The notes below the pieces were generated by a model. That model was not told the origin of the DNA. It worked only from the letters and a program-made list of their open reading frames with translations, and did no database searches. From Desulfobulbaceae bacterium DB1 (GTDB lineage Bacteria > Desulfobacterota > Desulfobulbia > Desulfobulbales > SURF-16), in contig MQUF01000006.1 of NCBI GenBank assembly GCA_001914235.1, positions 124,001 through 188,000 on the forward strand: DNA of 64,000 nt, given 5' to 3'. Below, piece by piece: positions 27,021 through 35,900 of this stretch. Numbering within the stretch: the first letter of the stretch is position 1; every line of letters starts with the position of its first letter. Position numbers and translations under genes: made by a program.

Positions 27021-27154
27021 AATTCCTTTCAGTAACCTTTATGGGTGAGTAAAAGATGAAATGTAATGTTTTTCGACAAAAAATAAAGATGATGCATTCG
27101 GGAAAAACAAAAACGCAAGGCCGAAACGCCGAGGCGTCATAGCGCGAAAAAAAT

Positions 27155-27293
27155 ATATTGCCTGATGCGGCGGGAGAAAATCCCGGCACAAGAGTCGGCA
27201 TCAGCCATGTCGGCGCATACCCGGCAATACCTGGACCCGGCAGGGCGTCACCGGCAAAAAGTATTGACATGGCAAGAGGATATCAGGCAATAT
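27155..27293. repeat. 139-bp element with 12-bp perfect terminal inverted repeats and nested inverted repeats
   Basis: ATATTGCCTGAT (27155-27166) and ATCAGGCAATAT (27282-27293) are perfect inverted ends. Inside them GCCATGTC (27204-27211) pairs with GACATGGC (27266-27273), AATAC (27226-27230) with GTATT (27261-27265), and CGGGA with TCCCG around a GAAAA loop (27171-27185). TGATGC (27163-27168) can alternatively pair with GCATCA (27198-27203). It could be a small non-autonomous (MITE-like) element or a structured leader upstream of the CheX-like gene. No clear target duplication. Confidence 0.7.
27264..27293 (+). promoter_or_regulatory. Candidate sigma-70 promoter of the CheX-like gene
   Basis: TTGACA at 27264-27269, an 18-base spacer, then CAATAT at 27288-27293. 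The -10 box is inside the right terminal inverted repeat of the 139-bp element, so the element may supply the promoter of the gene starting at 27345. Confidence 0.45.
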
Positions 27294-27344
27294 GAAAGTC
27301 TGGTCGGAGCAAATCACCAAAAAAAAACAGGAGACAAAGATAAC

Positions 27345-27884
27345 ATGGTTGTTGAACAGGAAACAATCGATATCGTCGCAAATATTTTCGCTCAGGCGAT
27401 CAAGAAAACTCTGGAAAAAAGCACGAAGAAAACCATCAAGTTTTCAACCACGTTCCAAGCCATTCCACAGGTGAGTCTGAAGCCCGAGGTTGGGAGCTTC
27501 GTCATGTTTTTCGGAGATTACAACGGCCTGGTCATCATGAATTTTTCGGCGGAGGCCGCCATGGATCTGTACAGGAGCTACATGCTCAACATGGGCTTGC
27601 CTGAAAGCGATCTGGCCAAGGAATTCACCTCAAATGACGTCATCGACACCATGGGGGAAATGACCAACCAAATGATGGGCCGCGCCATGAGCATGGTGGA
27701 AAGCAAGTTTGATCTGACATCCTACTGCGGGCAACCCAAGGCCCTGTCGCTCAATAATGCCATTACCCTCACGCCCGATATGAATTACCAGAGCAACCGC
27801 CGGGTGTCGTTTGCCATCGGCACCAGCAGGTTTCATATGGAACTGGCGATGGAACAAACCGAGTTTGTTCTTTTCAGTTCCTGA
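27345..27884 (+). CDS. CheX-like (DUF3334-type) protein
   Basis: The 179-aa soluble protein has the alpha-beta pattern of CheX/CheC-type phosphatases. ETIDIVANIFAQAIKKTLEK and NDVIDTMGEMTNQMMGRA resemble the helices that carry the E-x-x-N active pair in CheC/CheX (here EMTN). The start at 27345 follows AGGAGA. A role in dephosphorylating response regulators is inferred, with DUF3334 as the closest family I can suggest. It is a single gene, convergent with pabB. Confidence 0.7.
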   Translation: MVVEQETIDIVANIFAQAIKKTLEKSTKKTIKFSTTFQAIPQVSLKPEVGSFVMFFGDYNGLVIMNFSAEAAMDLYRSYMLNMGLPESDLAKEFTSNDVIDTMGEMTNQMMGRAMSMVESKFDLTSYCGQPKALSLNNAITLTPDMNYQSNRRVSFAIGTSRFHMELAMEQTEFVLFSS

Positions 27885-28026
27885 TTTGCGCCCTGCCGGG
27901 GCAAAATATTCACACAAACGGCAAAATGAGTATTGAAAAGTAAAACCCTCCCGTTGACAGGCCAAAAAACGACGGAACAATGTGTCCATAATTTACAAAC
28001 TGTTCATTTTTCACAAGATTCACTCA

Positions 28027-28042
28027 TGTGAAAATTTTCACA
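28027..28042. promoter_or_regulatory. Perfect 16-bp palindrome TGTGAAAATTTTCACA
   Basis: A perfect dyad lying between two convergent genes. A third half-site (TTTTCACA, about 28009-28016) precedes it and could pair with TGTGAAAA at 28027 to form an 8-bp stem followed by TTTT, a terminator-like arrangement for the CheX-like gene. Either an operator or a terminator; undecided. Confidence 0.5.
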
Positions 28043-28145
28043 AATTATTGGGAGGGGAGTGGAGTCTTGCGGGTTTCGTGCAGGCAACTTGTTGCAATTA
28101 CATGCAAATATTATGGGTTTGCCGGCCGGTTGGATCAACATCCCG

Positions 28146-30044
28146 TCAGATGCGCACCCGCACCATGCCCCGCACCGAATTGGCCACATAGACCGCATCG
28201 GCCCTGGCCAGATCTTCGGGGAAAAGAATTTTTTCGATGACGGTGAACCCCGTTTTTGTCAGAAAATGGTTTCTGTACACGCCGGGTAACAGTCCGCACG
28301 CCACCGGCGGGGTGAAGAAGATGTCGCCCTGCCGGACGAAAACAGAGGTGATCGCGCCCTCGGTCACTTCCCCCTTTTCATTGCAGAAAAGAACCTCGTA
28401 ATATCCTTCCGCCGTCGCCTTGTGCCGTTCACGGTCATACAGATCCCGCCGGGTTGTTTTGTGGCAGAGAAAGATGTCGGCTGAGTCCGTCTGCTGCGAA
28501 GAAAAACGTACTTGCGGTGCCGGCTCCTCGCCCGCCTGTTCCAGGCCTTTGGGCTCATCGCATGGGGTAGCGGTGAGGCTGAGCCCGCCGTCGTCTTTGT
28601 TGAGCAGCAAACGGCAGCGATGACATCCCCCCAGGACTTCCAGTCTCTTGTGTTCCCTGCTGAATAATTGCCGAATCTGCTCCGGATTGCAGGGAATCTG
28701 AAAATAAGCGGCTGAATCAACCAGCCGGGCGAGATGCTCTTCAAAAAAACGGAATCCTTCCCCTGCACGCCACAGGAGTGTTTCTATCAATTGGAAAGGG
28801 GGGAGGGGACGGCTCAGAAAATTCCCCTTCAGTTGACATTCCTGCCATTCGCTTTCCGGGTTCGAATCATGGACAATGCCGGAGCCGACCCCCATTTCTC
28901 CCTGGTCCCGGTCAAGCACAATCGTTCTGATGGGAACATTGAAGGCCGCATCTCCGTGAGGGGCAATGTAGCCGATGGCCCCGGTGTAGACGCCCCGTGG
29001 TTCCCGTTCCAGTTGCCGGATGATCTCCATGGTCCTGATTTTCGGGGCGCCGGTGACCGATCCGCAGGGGAAAAGGGCCTTGAACAGGTCGTAAAGTCGC
29101 ACTTTGTCAGGAAGTTCACCCGTGATGGTCGAGGTCATTTGATGGAGTGTTTCATAGGTTTCCACGTCAAAAAGGGATGCCACGCGCACGGTGCCGGGTT
29201 TTGACAGCCGGCCCAGATCGTTGCGCAGCAAATCAACGATCATCACGTTTTCACTGCGGTTCTTGCTGTCGGTCTGCAAAAAATGTCTGTTTTTTTCATC
29301 TTCCAGGGAAGTGCGGCCCCGACGCATGGTTCCTTTCATGGGGCGTACCGTGCATCTGTTTCCCCGGCGGCGGAAAAAAAGCTCCGGCGAAAAGGAAAGG
29401 ATGTGGCGCTCCCCATGCCGCAGAAAAGCCCCATAGGCAACGGTCTGGTTTCGCCGCAGCGTCCGGTACAGGTCGGACGGTTTCCCGGCAAAGTCAAAGA
29501 GATATTTCAGGGTGTAATTGACCTGGTAGGTGTCGCCTGCCGCAATGTAGCGGCGGATGGTCTCGATTGCCTCGATATACTCGCTTTCGGCAAGGTTGAG
29601 CCGCAGGTTGCCGATGTCTAGGGTGTCTGTGCCGGCATCGATTCCCTCGTCAGGTGCAAAAGCGGCAAGGGCGCTGCTGATCGACAACCGGTCGGCATGA
29701 TCGAAAATAATCGGTTTCCGGAAGACCCCCAATCGGGCAAGCGGCAAGAGTTGGCGCGGCCGGGCCAGGGCCGTCAGGGCGGGTTCAAGCAGGTAGCCCA
29801 GTTCATAGGCAAACCAGCCGGCGAGATAAAAGCCGCGATCCAGCCATTCCTGCGCCTGGGTGAAAAAAATACGGGGGTCATCATGCCCATGGAGAACAAG
29901 CGTGTCAACCGGATCGGAAAACAGCAGGGATGTCTGATTTTCTTCGGAGAGTTTCATGCTCTCGAGCAGAATAAAATCATCGTGCCCACGGGCGCTCAAC
30001 AACCGGGAGATATCGTGTTCTGAAAAGGGAAGAAGGTTTGTCAT
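28146..30044 (-). CDS. pabB: Aminodeoxychorismate synthase/lyase fusion (PabB-PabC)
   Basis: Folate pathway enzyme making p-aminobenzoate from chorismate. The 632-aa fusion has a PabB chorismate-binding domain (about 110-375) with MKGTMRRG, GSVTGAPKIRTMEII and VYTGAIGYI, followed by a PLP-dependent PabC lyase-like domain (about 385-632) with the candidate Lys in FLCHKTTRRD and NEKGEVTEGAITSVF. Such fusions are common in bacteria. The glutaminase subunit PabA is not nearby. Single-gene unit. Confidence 0.93.
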   Translation of the reverse strand: MTNLLPFSEHDISRLLSARGHDDFILLESMKLSEENQTSLLFSDPVDTLVLHGHDDPRIFFTQAQEWLDRGFYLAGWFAYELGYLLEPALTALARPRQLLPLARLGVFRKPIIFDHADRLSISSALAAFAPDEGIDAGTDTLDIGNLRLNLAESEYIEAIETIRRYIAAGDTYQVNYTLKYLFDFAGKPSDLYRTLRRNQTVAYGAFLRHGERHILSFSPELFFRRRGNRCTVRPMKGTMRRGRTSLEDEKNRHFLQTDSKNRSENVMIVDLLRNDLGRLSKPGTVRVASLFDVETYETLHQMTSTITGELPDKVRLYDLFKALFPCGSVTGAPKIRTMEIIRQLEREPRGVYTGAIGYIAPHGDAAFNVPIRTIVLDRDQGEMGVGSGIVHDSNPESEWQECQLKGNFLSRPLPPFQLIETLLWRAGEGFRFFEEHLARLVDSAAYFQIPCNPEQIRQLFSREHKRLEVLGGCHRCRLLLNKDDGGLSLTATPCDEPKGLEQAGEEPAPQVRFSSQQTDSADIFLCHKTTRRDLYDRERHKATAEGYYEVLFCNEKGEVTEGAITSVFVRQGDIFFTPPVACGLLPGVYRNHFLTKTGFTVIEKILFPEDLARADAVYVANSVRGMVRVRI

Positions 30045-30548
30045 GATCGGTTTTTTTACGCTCCGCGGGTAACTCCGGCAAGGAGAATTCTATACTCTTC
30101 ACTGACGAAAAAATCAAGCCGTCACTGCGTGAGGTGCGAAACCGCGACTGCAATAAAAATGATCCATTATTTTCTTCGGGCACGGCAGCGGCGCGAATCC
30201 CGGCAGGGATGCAATGGCGGGGATTTGCAAGGGTATCCTTGTCACGCTGCGTGGTAACAATTTTCTGTAACCCTTCCCGTGACGGCGTAATCTCTTGTCA
30301 GGTAAGAGAAAAGCGCCGATTCTCTTTTCCCCGTTCCCCTTTTTTTTAGTTTTCAACGGGAATTCAGGTTACGGATTTCACCGGGCAAGGGTCATTGCCT
30401 GAACATGCATTTTTTGTTTACTTGCTGATTTTACGGGTTTTATTTCATGAATCCTTTGCTGGCATGAATATTGATGTTTGTTGTTGTGATGATCGACGGA
30501 AGCGAGATTCATCACGATGCTGCCCGAAGGGGTACAGGAATGCCGGCC
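30045..30548. other. Intergenic region without identified gene
   Basis: About 500 bases between the divergent pabB-pabC and small exported-protein genes. Both promoters should lie here. Short inverted repeats are present but none is convincing. No RNA gene or small coding frame with a ribosome-binding site was seen. Confidence 0.45.
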
Positions 30549-30863
30549 ATGATGCGCAATCTGCGAAAAAAAATATTTTTGCCCCTTTTGATTATCGACG
30601 TGCTGCTGCTGCATTGCGCCGATGTCTTTGCCGGGCTCGTTTACGGGAGAATAATGGGGGAATTCGGCGATAACGGTTTTTTTCTTGTCCGCATCAATGA
30701 CAGCCACCAGGAGCAGGTTTTTGTTTCCCCGGAAAGGAGCTACAGGGTTCATCTGCCGCCCGGCAGTTATGATGCCGTTTCCGCTGACGGAAGGTTCAGG
30801 GGGGTGATAATGAGTTATCCGCAGCCCTATGAACTGAACCTTTATTTTTATCCGGCGGAATAA
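30549..30863 (+). CDS. Small exported protein
   Basis: Not recognised. The 104-aa product has a signal peptide (MMRNLRKKIFLPLLIIDVLL, then LHCADVFAG) and a short beta-rich mature domain (VYGRIMGEFGDNGFFLVRIND, VFVSPERSYRVHLPPGSYDAV) that looks like a carboxypeptidase-regulatory-like or transthyretin-like fold. The start at 30549 is chosen because it gives a compact signal peptide with AGGA upstream; an in-frame ATG at 30540 is possible. Confidence 0.65.
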   Translation: MMRNLRKKIFLPLLIIDVLLLHCADVFAGLVYGRIMGEFGDNGFFLVRINDSHQEQVFVSPERSYRVHLPPGSYDAVSADGRFRGVIMSYPQPYELNLYFYPAE

Positions 30864-30930
30864 GACCGCGGCGCGGCCTTCCGCATTCCGGTACGTTTTT
30901 TCACGCAATGGTCTTTGAGGGCTTGTTGCC

Positions 30931-31965
30931 ATGGGTAAAAAAAAAGACAAGAACGGCATCGGCGAAACGGAAGGGGAAAACGGCAAAAGTACCCTGGCAA
31001 CAGTGCTTGATTCCTTCTGTAAAATTCTGGGACCGGCCGCGCTTATTTTTGCCGCCCTCATTGCCAACAGTTTCCAGTCAAAAATGAGCGCCACCAGCAT
31101 TATCACCCAGCGTGAACAGGCGGAAAGCCAGTTGCGCGCATCGATGTTCAGTAATCTCATCGATCCTATTGTCGGAAAGGAAAGCGGCATCGGCGATGAT
31201 GACGTCAACAGGATGAAACTGCTGACCGAACTGCTGGTGCTGAATTTCCATGAGCATTTTGAGTTCAAGCCCCTGCTCGAGTATGTCGGCAGCCGGATCA
31301 GCGGGCGGACCGGCGAGGATGCCGATGACATGCTTGCCTCCCTTCATTCCGTGTCCCGCCGGGTCATCGACAAGCAGATTTCCATCCTTGCCAAGGAAGG
31401 CGCCAGTGTCGTTTCCTCCCAGACCCTTGCCTTTGTCGAAAAGCAACCGGCGGATGGCGGCAGCAGGGTTTTTGAAAAACAATGCCCGCAATGTCCGCCT
31501 TATTCCCTTGATCTCGGCAAAGGGGGAGGCAAGAAAAACACTGTCATGCGCGTGGCGGGCGGTACCGAAAACAATCACCCTGAACAGCAGGGGGATTTTT
31601 CCGGCAGGGAGTTGATTGTCTATCTGTATGATGCCGACTGGGAGAAACAGCAGTTCAAGGTAAGTTTCATCCTGGATTATAAAGATGCAGCGCATGGGTT
31701 TGAATCTTCGAAAATATTCACCCTGACCTGGTTTGATTTTCCCTTGACCGACAACCATTTCTTAAAGGACGGCAACCGCTTTTCAATCGTCCTCGACAAT
31801 GTTTCCCCCACGGAAAAAGCGGTTTCGTTTCGTCTTGTCTGGTTCCCCAAGCATTATTTTACCATCAGGGAACGGCCGATCACCACCAAGGATTTTTTGG
31901 ATAAGCTTGATCTTGATTCGGAGGAAAATGGATTTCCGCGGTGGAGTGATGAAGATGCATCCTGA
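30931..31965 (+). CDS. Hypothetical membrane-anchored protein
   Basis: Not recognised. The 344-aa product has a basic N-terminus, one transmembrane helix (about residues 32-48, ILGPAALIFAALIANSF), a helical region (about 50-160), a CPQCPP motif near 187, and a C-terminal beta-rich domain (about 220-325) that may be C2- or carbohydrate-binding-like. Arrangement suggests a membrane-tethered sensor or scaffold. It is 67 bases after the small exported protein gene. Confidence 0.65.
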   Translation: MGKKKDKNGIGETEGENGKSTLATVLDSFCKILGPAALIFAALIANSFQSKMSATSIITQREQAESQLRASMFSNLIDPIVGKESGIGDDDVNRMKLLTELLVLNFHEHFEFKPLLEYVGSRISGRTGEDADDMLASLHSVSRRVIDKQISILAKEGASVVSSQTLAFVEKQPADGGSRVFEKQCPQCPPYSLDLGKGGGKKNTVMRVAGGTENNHPEQQGDFSGRELIVYLYDADWEKQQFKVSFILDYKDAAHGFESSKIFTLTWFDFPLTDNHFLKDGNRFSIVLDNVSPTEKAVSFRLVWFPKHYFTIRERPITTKDFLDKLDLDSEENGFPRWSDEDAS

Positions 31966-32126
31966 GGCCGCAGGATCGAAATCGGGCAATGGCGCATCCT
32001 GCACGGACAGACGATGTTGCGGCAGTAACTGTTTCTTTTAATTTTTAGATCACCAAGCCAGGCCCCATTTCCCGCTTATTGCAGCCGTTTGGCACCTCAT
32101 TTCATTAGACAAGAAAGGAGAACTAA

Positions 32127-33008
32127 ATGAATTTTGTATGCAAGTTCGCGCAATCTACAATGTGGCTTTGCAGCCTTTATTTTCTACTTGTTTCGGGTTC
32201 CATTGCAGCTGAACCAACCTACGAACAAGGAAAAAATATTTTTATTGAAACAGGAGTGGAGGCGCCAGATCGTAATCCAACCTGGTATGCCTCAATGGTA
32301 GCAAAGCCGTATGCTCCTGTATTCGAGATTTTAGCCACAAAGGGTACTCAAGGTCGCTATTATCCTTACACATATCCCGTAACACTTAAAGACATTGTGC
32401 GGTTTCACGGCCATGATTGCGAAGGCATCACAACCGCTTCAAATAGCGCATGGGTTGCCTTCAAAATACTCTTCCCGGATGGAATCATAGATCGCAGCGT
32501 GCTTTGGGGAATAAGCGGCGAATCTCCTTGCTGGTCGGACGCGGTGGCATTCCTGACCGGAGCAAGACTACAATATGGCAACCTCGGCTATTTTAAAGAC
32601 AAACGATACAGCCATGCCATCATCCTCTATCGAGAGGATACTAAAGTAGCTGTACTCGCAACCTGGAAACAAGGAATCAATAACATTCCCGGCGAACCTG
32701 TCATGCTACCCGGCAAGATCACATGGACGCCCAAAGTCACCTTAAAAGATGTGGAAGATCTGAAAGCAATTGTAAAAAAGGCTGGCGGAAACCCAACCCC
32801 TTATCAGGTTGACCTCATGCGTCATCAACAATGGCTCCATATCAATGATATATTGGACCACCCTCTTGAAGAGAGTTATCAGGCGCAAGTAATAGCGGAC
32901 TTCAAATGGGAGGATTGGATTGACCATGAAAAGACGATCACGAAAACCCATGAGCGCAGCGATACTCGCCTAAAAAATTATCCATATCGAGGCAAACCAA
33001 TTGAGTGA
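32127..33008 (+). CDS. Exported FmdE-like protein
   Basis: The 293-aa product has an N-terminal signal peptide (about residues 1-27, ending SIAAE). The core matches FmdE (formylmethanofuran dehydrogenase subunit E) proteins: RFHGHDCEGITTAS with His and Cys ligands near residue 93-97, then GESPCWSDAVAFLTG with the second Cys, then YGNLGYFKD. FmdE domains bind metal, but their function outside methanogens is unknown. The gene is clearly more AT-rich than its neighbours, suggesting recent acquisition. GAAAGGAG precedes the start. Confidence 0.75.
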   Translation: MNFVCKFAQSTMWLCSLYFLLVSGSIAAEPTYEQGKNIFIETGVEAPDRNPTWYASMVAKPYAPVFEILATKGTQGRYYPYTYPVTLKDIVRFHGHDCEGITTASNSAWVAFKILFPDGIIDRSVLWGISGESPCWSDAVAFLTGARLQYGNLGYFKDKRYSHAIILYREDTKVAVLATWKQGINNIPGEPVMLPGKITWTPKVTLKDVEDLKAIVKKAGGNPTPYQVDLMRHQQWLHINDILDHPLEESYQAQVIADFKWEDWIDHEKTITKTHERSDTRLKNYPYRGKPIE

Positions 33009-33229
33009 TTCATTTTGAAAAACCGATCTCTAATTGGTGGCGATTTCCCCTTCATTTGCATTGAGGAAAATACTTGTTCAGGTGCTCAGTGGTTCTACTA
33101 TTGAAAGCCAAGCAAATCGCTAAAGCTGACCTGCGGAAGACGCGTTGTTGCTAAAATCTGCAAGCTTTCTGCCGCAGGCGGTTTACCTTTCCGTTGAATA
33201 TCATAATCAACAAAGAAAAGGAGAAAATT

Positions 33230-33919
33230 ATGAATAAGTATGGCGCAGAGTTTTTTGGAACATTCTGGTTGGTTCTTGGTGGGTGCGGCAGTGCTGTTTT
33301 GGCTGCTGCGTTTCCGAATGTAGGCATCGGACTTCTTGGTGTATCACTGGCATTTGGCCTGACCGTGCTCACTATGGCCTTCGCCATCGGGCATATATCC
33401 GGCTGTCACCTCAACCCGGCAGTTTCTTTTGGTCTCTGGGCCGGCGGTCGTTTCCCAGCAAAAGAGCTGCTGCCATACATTGTTGCGCAGGTCTTGGGCG
33501 GAGTTATAGCAGGTGGTGTTCTGTATCTTATTGCTTCCGGCAAGGCAGGCTTTGATCTGTCCGCCGGCTTTGCCTCAAACGGCTATGGTGCCCACTCGCC
33601 TGGCGGGTATGGTTTGCCGGCTGCCCTGATAACTGAAGTGGTCATGACCATGATGTTTCTCCTTGTCATTATGGGCGCCACTGACAAACGGGCACCACAG
33701 GGTTTCGCACCGATTGCAATTGGTTTGTGCCTGACTCTCATCCATTTGATTAGCATCCCGGTTACAAACACATCGGTGAATCCTGCGCGCAGTACGGGCG
33801 TTGCCCTGTTTGTAGGCGATTGGGCGATTTCACAACTTTGGCTTTTCTGGGTGGCCCCAATCATTGGCGGTATGCTTGGCGCTGTAATCTATCGATTTAT
33901 CAGTAGTGAAAAGGGCTAA
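33230..33919 (+). CDS. aqpZ: Aquaporin Z
   Basis: The 229-aa water channel has six transmembrane helices and the two NPA boxes HLNPAVS (near residue 62) and SVNPARS (near 185). Aromatic/arginine filter residues appear to follow AqpZ (Arg after the second NPA). The start at 33230 ([15 protein letters not shown]) has AAGGAG upstream. It follows the AT-rich FmdE-like gene after 221 bases and may belong to the same acquired segment. Confidence 0.95.
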   Translation: MNKYGAEFFGTFWLVLGGCGSAVLAAAFPNVGIGLLGVSLAFGLTVLTMAFAIGHISGCHLNPAVSFGLWAGGRFPAKELLPYIVAQVLGGVIAGGVLYLIASGKAGFDLSAGFASNGYGAHSPGGYGLPAALITEVVMTMMFLLVIMGATDKRAPQGFAPIAIGLCLTLIHLISIPVTNTSVNPARSTGVALFVGDWAISQLWLFWVAPIIGGMLGAVIYRFISSEKG

Positions 33920-34358
33920 TCGGAGAAATTGCCCAACGATTTAAGAATTCGTGTGGCACGGCCACGCCCTCTGTGTCAATGTAAGTGAGACACCTACCCA
34001 TTGTGAAAAAGATCCACCGCTTGGCGAAGGGTTCGTGTAGAAGCGGACATCTTCGTTGCGCGCCCCTTATGCGTTGCGTTGAACCTGCAAAAAAAGGTGA
34101 AAAGATTGATAAAATACGGGTATTTTGAGCTGATTTGTTGCTGTTTTGCAACAGGCGAAAGGAGTGAGGCCGCTTAACTTCAGCACGAGGAATTGCAGTG
34201 GCCAAATTCAAACCTTACTGCTGTCAACCCGTTGAAAAATATTAAATTACGGCAAAAACCGGCGGCAACCGACTGATGTGGTCCGCTTTGTCTGGACAGT
34301 TCCATGCTGTTTTCGTTGTCAGCCAATAAGCGATCTGTACAAAATGAGGAGGAAACCA
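33920..34358. other. Intergenic region, possibly a degraded remnant
   Basis: About 440 bases between aqpZ and the amylase gene. A 103-codon open frame runs on the - strand (33900-34211) with no recognisable domain. The amylase ribosome-binding site GAGGAGG is at its right edge. It may mark the boundary of the AT-rich acquired segment. Confidence 0.4.
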
Positions 34359-35900
34359 ATGCCCGCAATGAAACTCCCGGCAAAAATCCGTTCGCTGCTC
34401 ACTTGTTTCCTTCTCGTTTTGTTCCTTGTTCCCGGCCTGGTCCTTGCCCAGGCCGGTTTTGACGACGACCGGGTGATGCTGCAGGGCTTTTACTGGGAAT
34501 CGTACCGGCACGGCATGCCGGAGCGGTTCCCGGAGTATGGCCCGAAAAGGTGGTACGATATTGTCAAGGCGCAGTCCCCGGCCATCCGGGCGGGCCGTTT
34601 TGATCTGATCTGGCTGCCGCCTCCCTCCTTTGCCGGGGAGATCAGCGCCGGATACAATCCGCGGGAGTATTTTAATCTGGGCAACACATACGGCACACTC
34701 GAACAGCATCGTGCCATGCTGGAGGCCCTGCTGCAAAACGGCATTGAACCGGTGGCCGACATCGTCATCAATCATCGTGACGGGGTGAAGGGCTGGGCTG
34801 ATTTCAAAAATCCCGACTGGGGCACCTGGGCGATCACCGCAGGGGACGAATGTTTCGTGAATCCCGGCTCGGAAGTGTACCAGACACCGGCGGCGCAACG
34901 GGGCGCGGCCGAGGAAAGCCCGGCGCCATACTCCGGCCACGGCGGCACCACCTATGCCTACGACTCCTTCCGTGACATCGACCACACCAATGCAACCGTG
35001 CGGCGCGACATCATCCGCTACCTGTTGCAGTTGCAATCCCTCGGCTACCGGGGCTGGCGCTACGACATGGTGCACGGCTATCACGCCAGGTGGATCGCGG
35101 TTTACAACCGGGCAACCAAGCCTACCTTTTCGGTGGGGGAATATGACTGGGCGGCGCACCCGGAGCAGCGTGGCTGGATCTGGCATACCGCCGTCACGCC
35201 GGGGGAGCTCGCCACCGCCGGCAGCGTCTTTGACTTCACCTCGTTTTTCATCCTGAAGGACAATAAGGGGAATTACGGCGCCCTGTACGGGTACGGCAAC
35301 GGCATCGGCATGGTGGGCGACACCACCGACGGTCATGCCTGGAAGAACAGGGCGGTCACCTTTGTCAAGAACCATGATACCGGTTACCGCACCAATGAAG
35401 ACGGCTCAGCCCAGCAGAATCATGAATCGGACGATTTTTTAAACGACTGGCAGGTGGAGCAGGCCTATGCCTATATCCTCACCCATCCCGGCGTGCCCAC
35501 CGTTTTCTGGCCCCATTATTTCGACTGGGGGCAGGATCTGCGCAACAAGCTGACCGCCCTGGTCAACGCCCGCAAGGTTGCCGGGGTTCATGCCGGCAGC
35601 ACGGTGCATACCCAGCAGAATGCCCGGCGGAAAGGGGTGTATGCCGCCTTTGTCACCGGCAGGCATGGCGATCTGTATGTCCGCATCGGCGGCAGCGACA
35701 TGGACTGGCAGCCGTTTTTTTCAGGGTATCAAGATTACCGGGAATATGCGGCGGGCAGCGGCTGGAAGGTGTGGGTGAAGATTCCCGGCAATCCGCAGGT
35801 GCTCCAGGCGCCGCTGAAAGGCGAGCTGCCTGTTCCCGACTACCACGAGGCGAGCTGGTTTGAGGTGCCGGATGCCTGGCTTGAGTCTGTTTCTCAATAA
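34359..35900 (+). CDS. Secreted alpha-amylase (GH13)
   Basis: A 513-aa exported glycosidase. The signal peptide is residues 1-30 (LLTCFLLVLFLVPGLVLAQA). The GH13 barrel has region I DIVINHR, nucleophile Asp in GWRYDMVHGY, acid/base Glu in SVGEYDW and transition-state Asp in FVKNHDTG, so the catalytic triad is complete. A short C-terminal beta domain follows. It probably cleaves extracellular alpha-glucans. The ATG at 34359 has GAGGAGG six bases upstream. Its last 7 bases overlap the convergent korB end. Confidence 0.92.
   Translation: MPAMKLPAKIRSLLTCFLLVLFLVPGLVLAQAGFDDDRVMLQGFYWESYRHGMPERFPEYGPKRWYDIVKAQSPAIRAGRFDLIWLPPPSFAGEISAGYNPREYFNLGNTYGTLEQHRAMLEALLQNGIEPVADIVINHRDGVKGWADFKNPDWGTWAITAGDECFVNPGSEVYQTPAAQRGAAEESPAPYSGHGGTTYAYDSFRDIDHTNATVRRDIIRYLLQLQSLGYRGWRYDMVHGYHARWIAVYNRATKPTFSVGEYDWAAHPEQRGWIWHTAVTPGELATAGSVFDFTSFFILKDNKGNYGALYGYGNGIGMVGDTTDGHAWKNRAVTFVKNHDTGYRTNEDGSAQQNHESDDFLNDWQVEQAYAYILTHPGVPTVFWPHYFDWGQDLRNKLTALVNARKVAGVHAGSTVHTQQNARRKGVYAAFVTGRHGDLYVRIGGSDMDWQPFFSGYQDYREYAAGSGWKVWVKIPGNPQVLQAPLKGELPVPDYHEASWFEVPDAWLESVSQ

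Noticed and set aside
28082-28094. Sigma-54-like sequence on the + strand between convergent genes
   Set aside because: The GG-GC spacing is 9 bases, not 10, and it does not point at a gene start.
33900-34211. 103-codon open frame on the - strand beside aqpZ
   Set aside because: Overlaps the aqpZ end, has no ribosome-binding site or domain; could be a remnant but cannot be supported.
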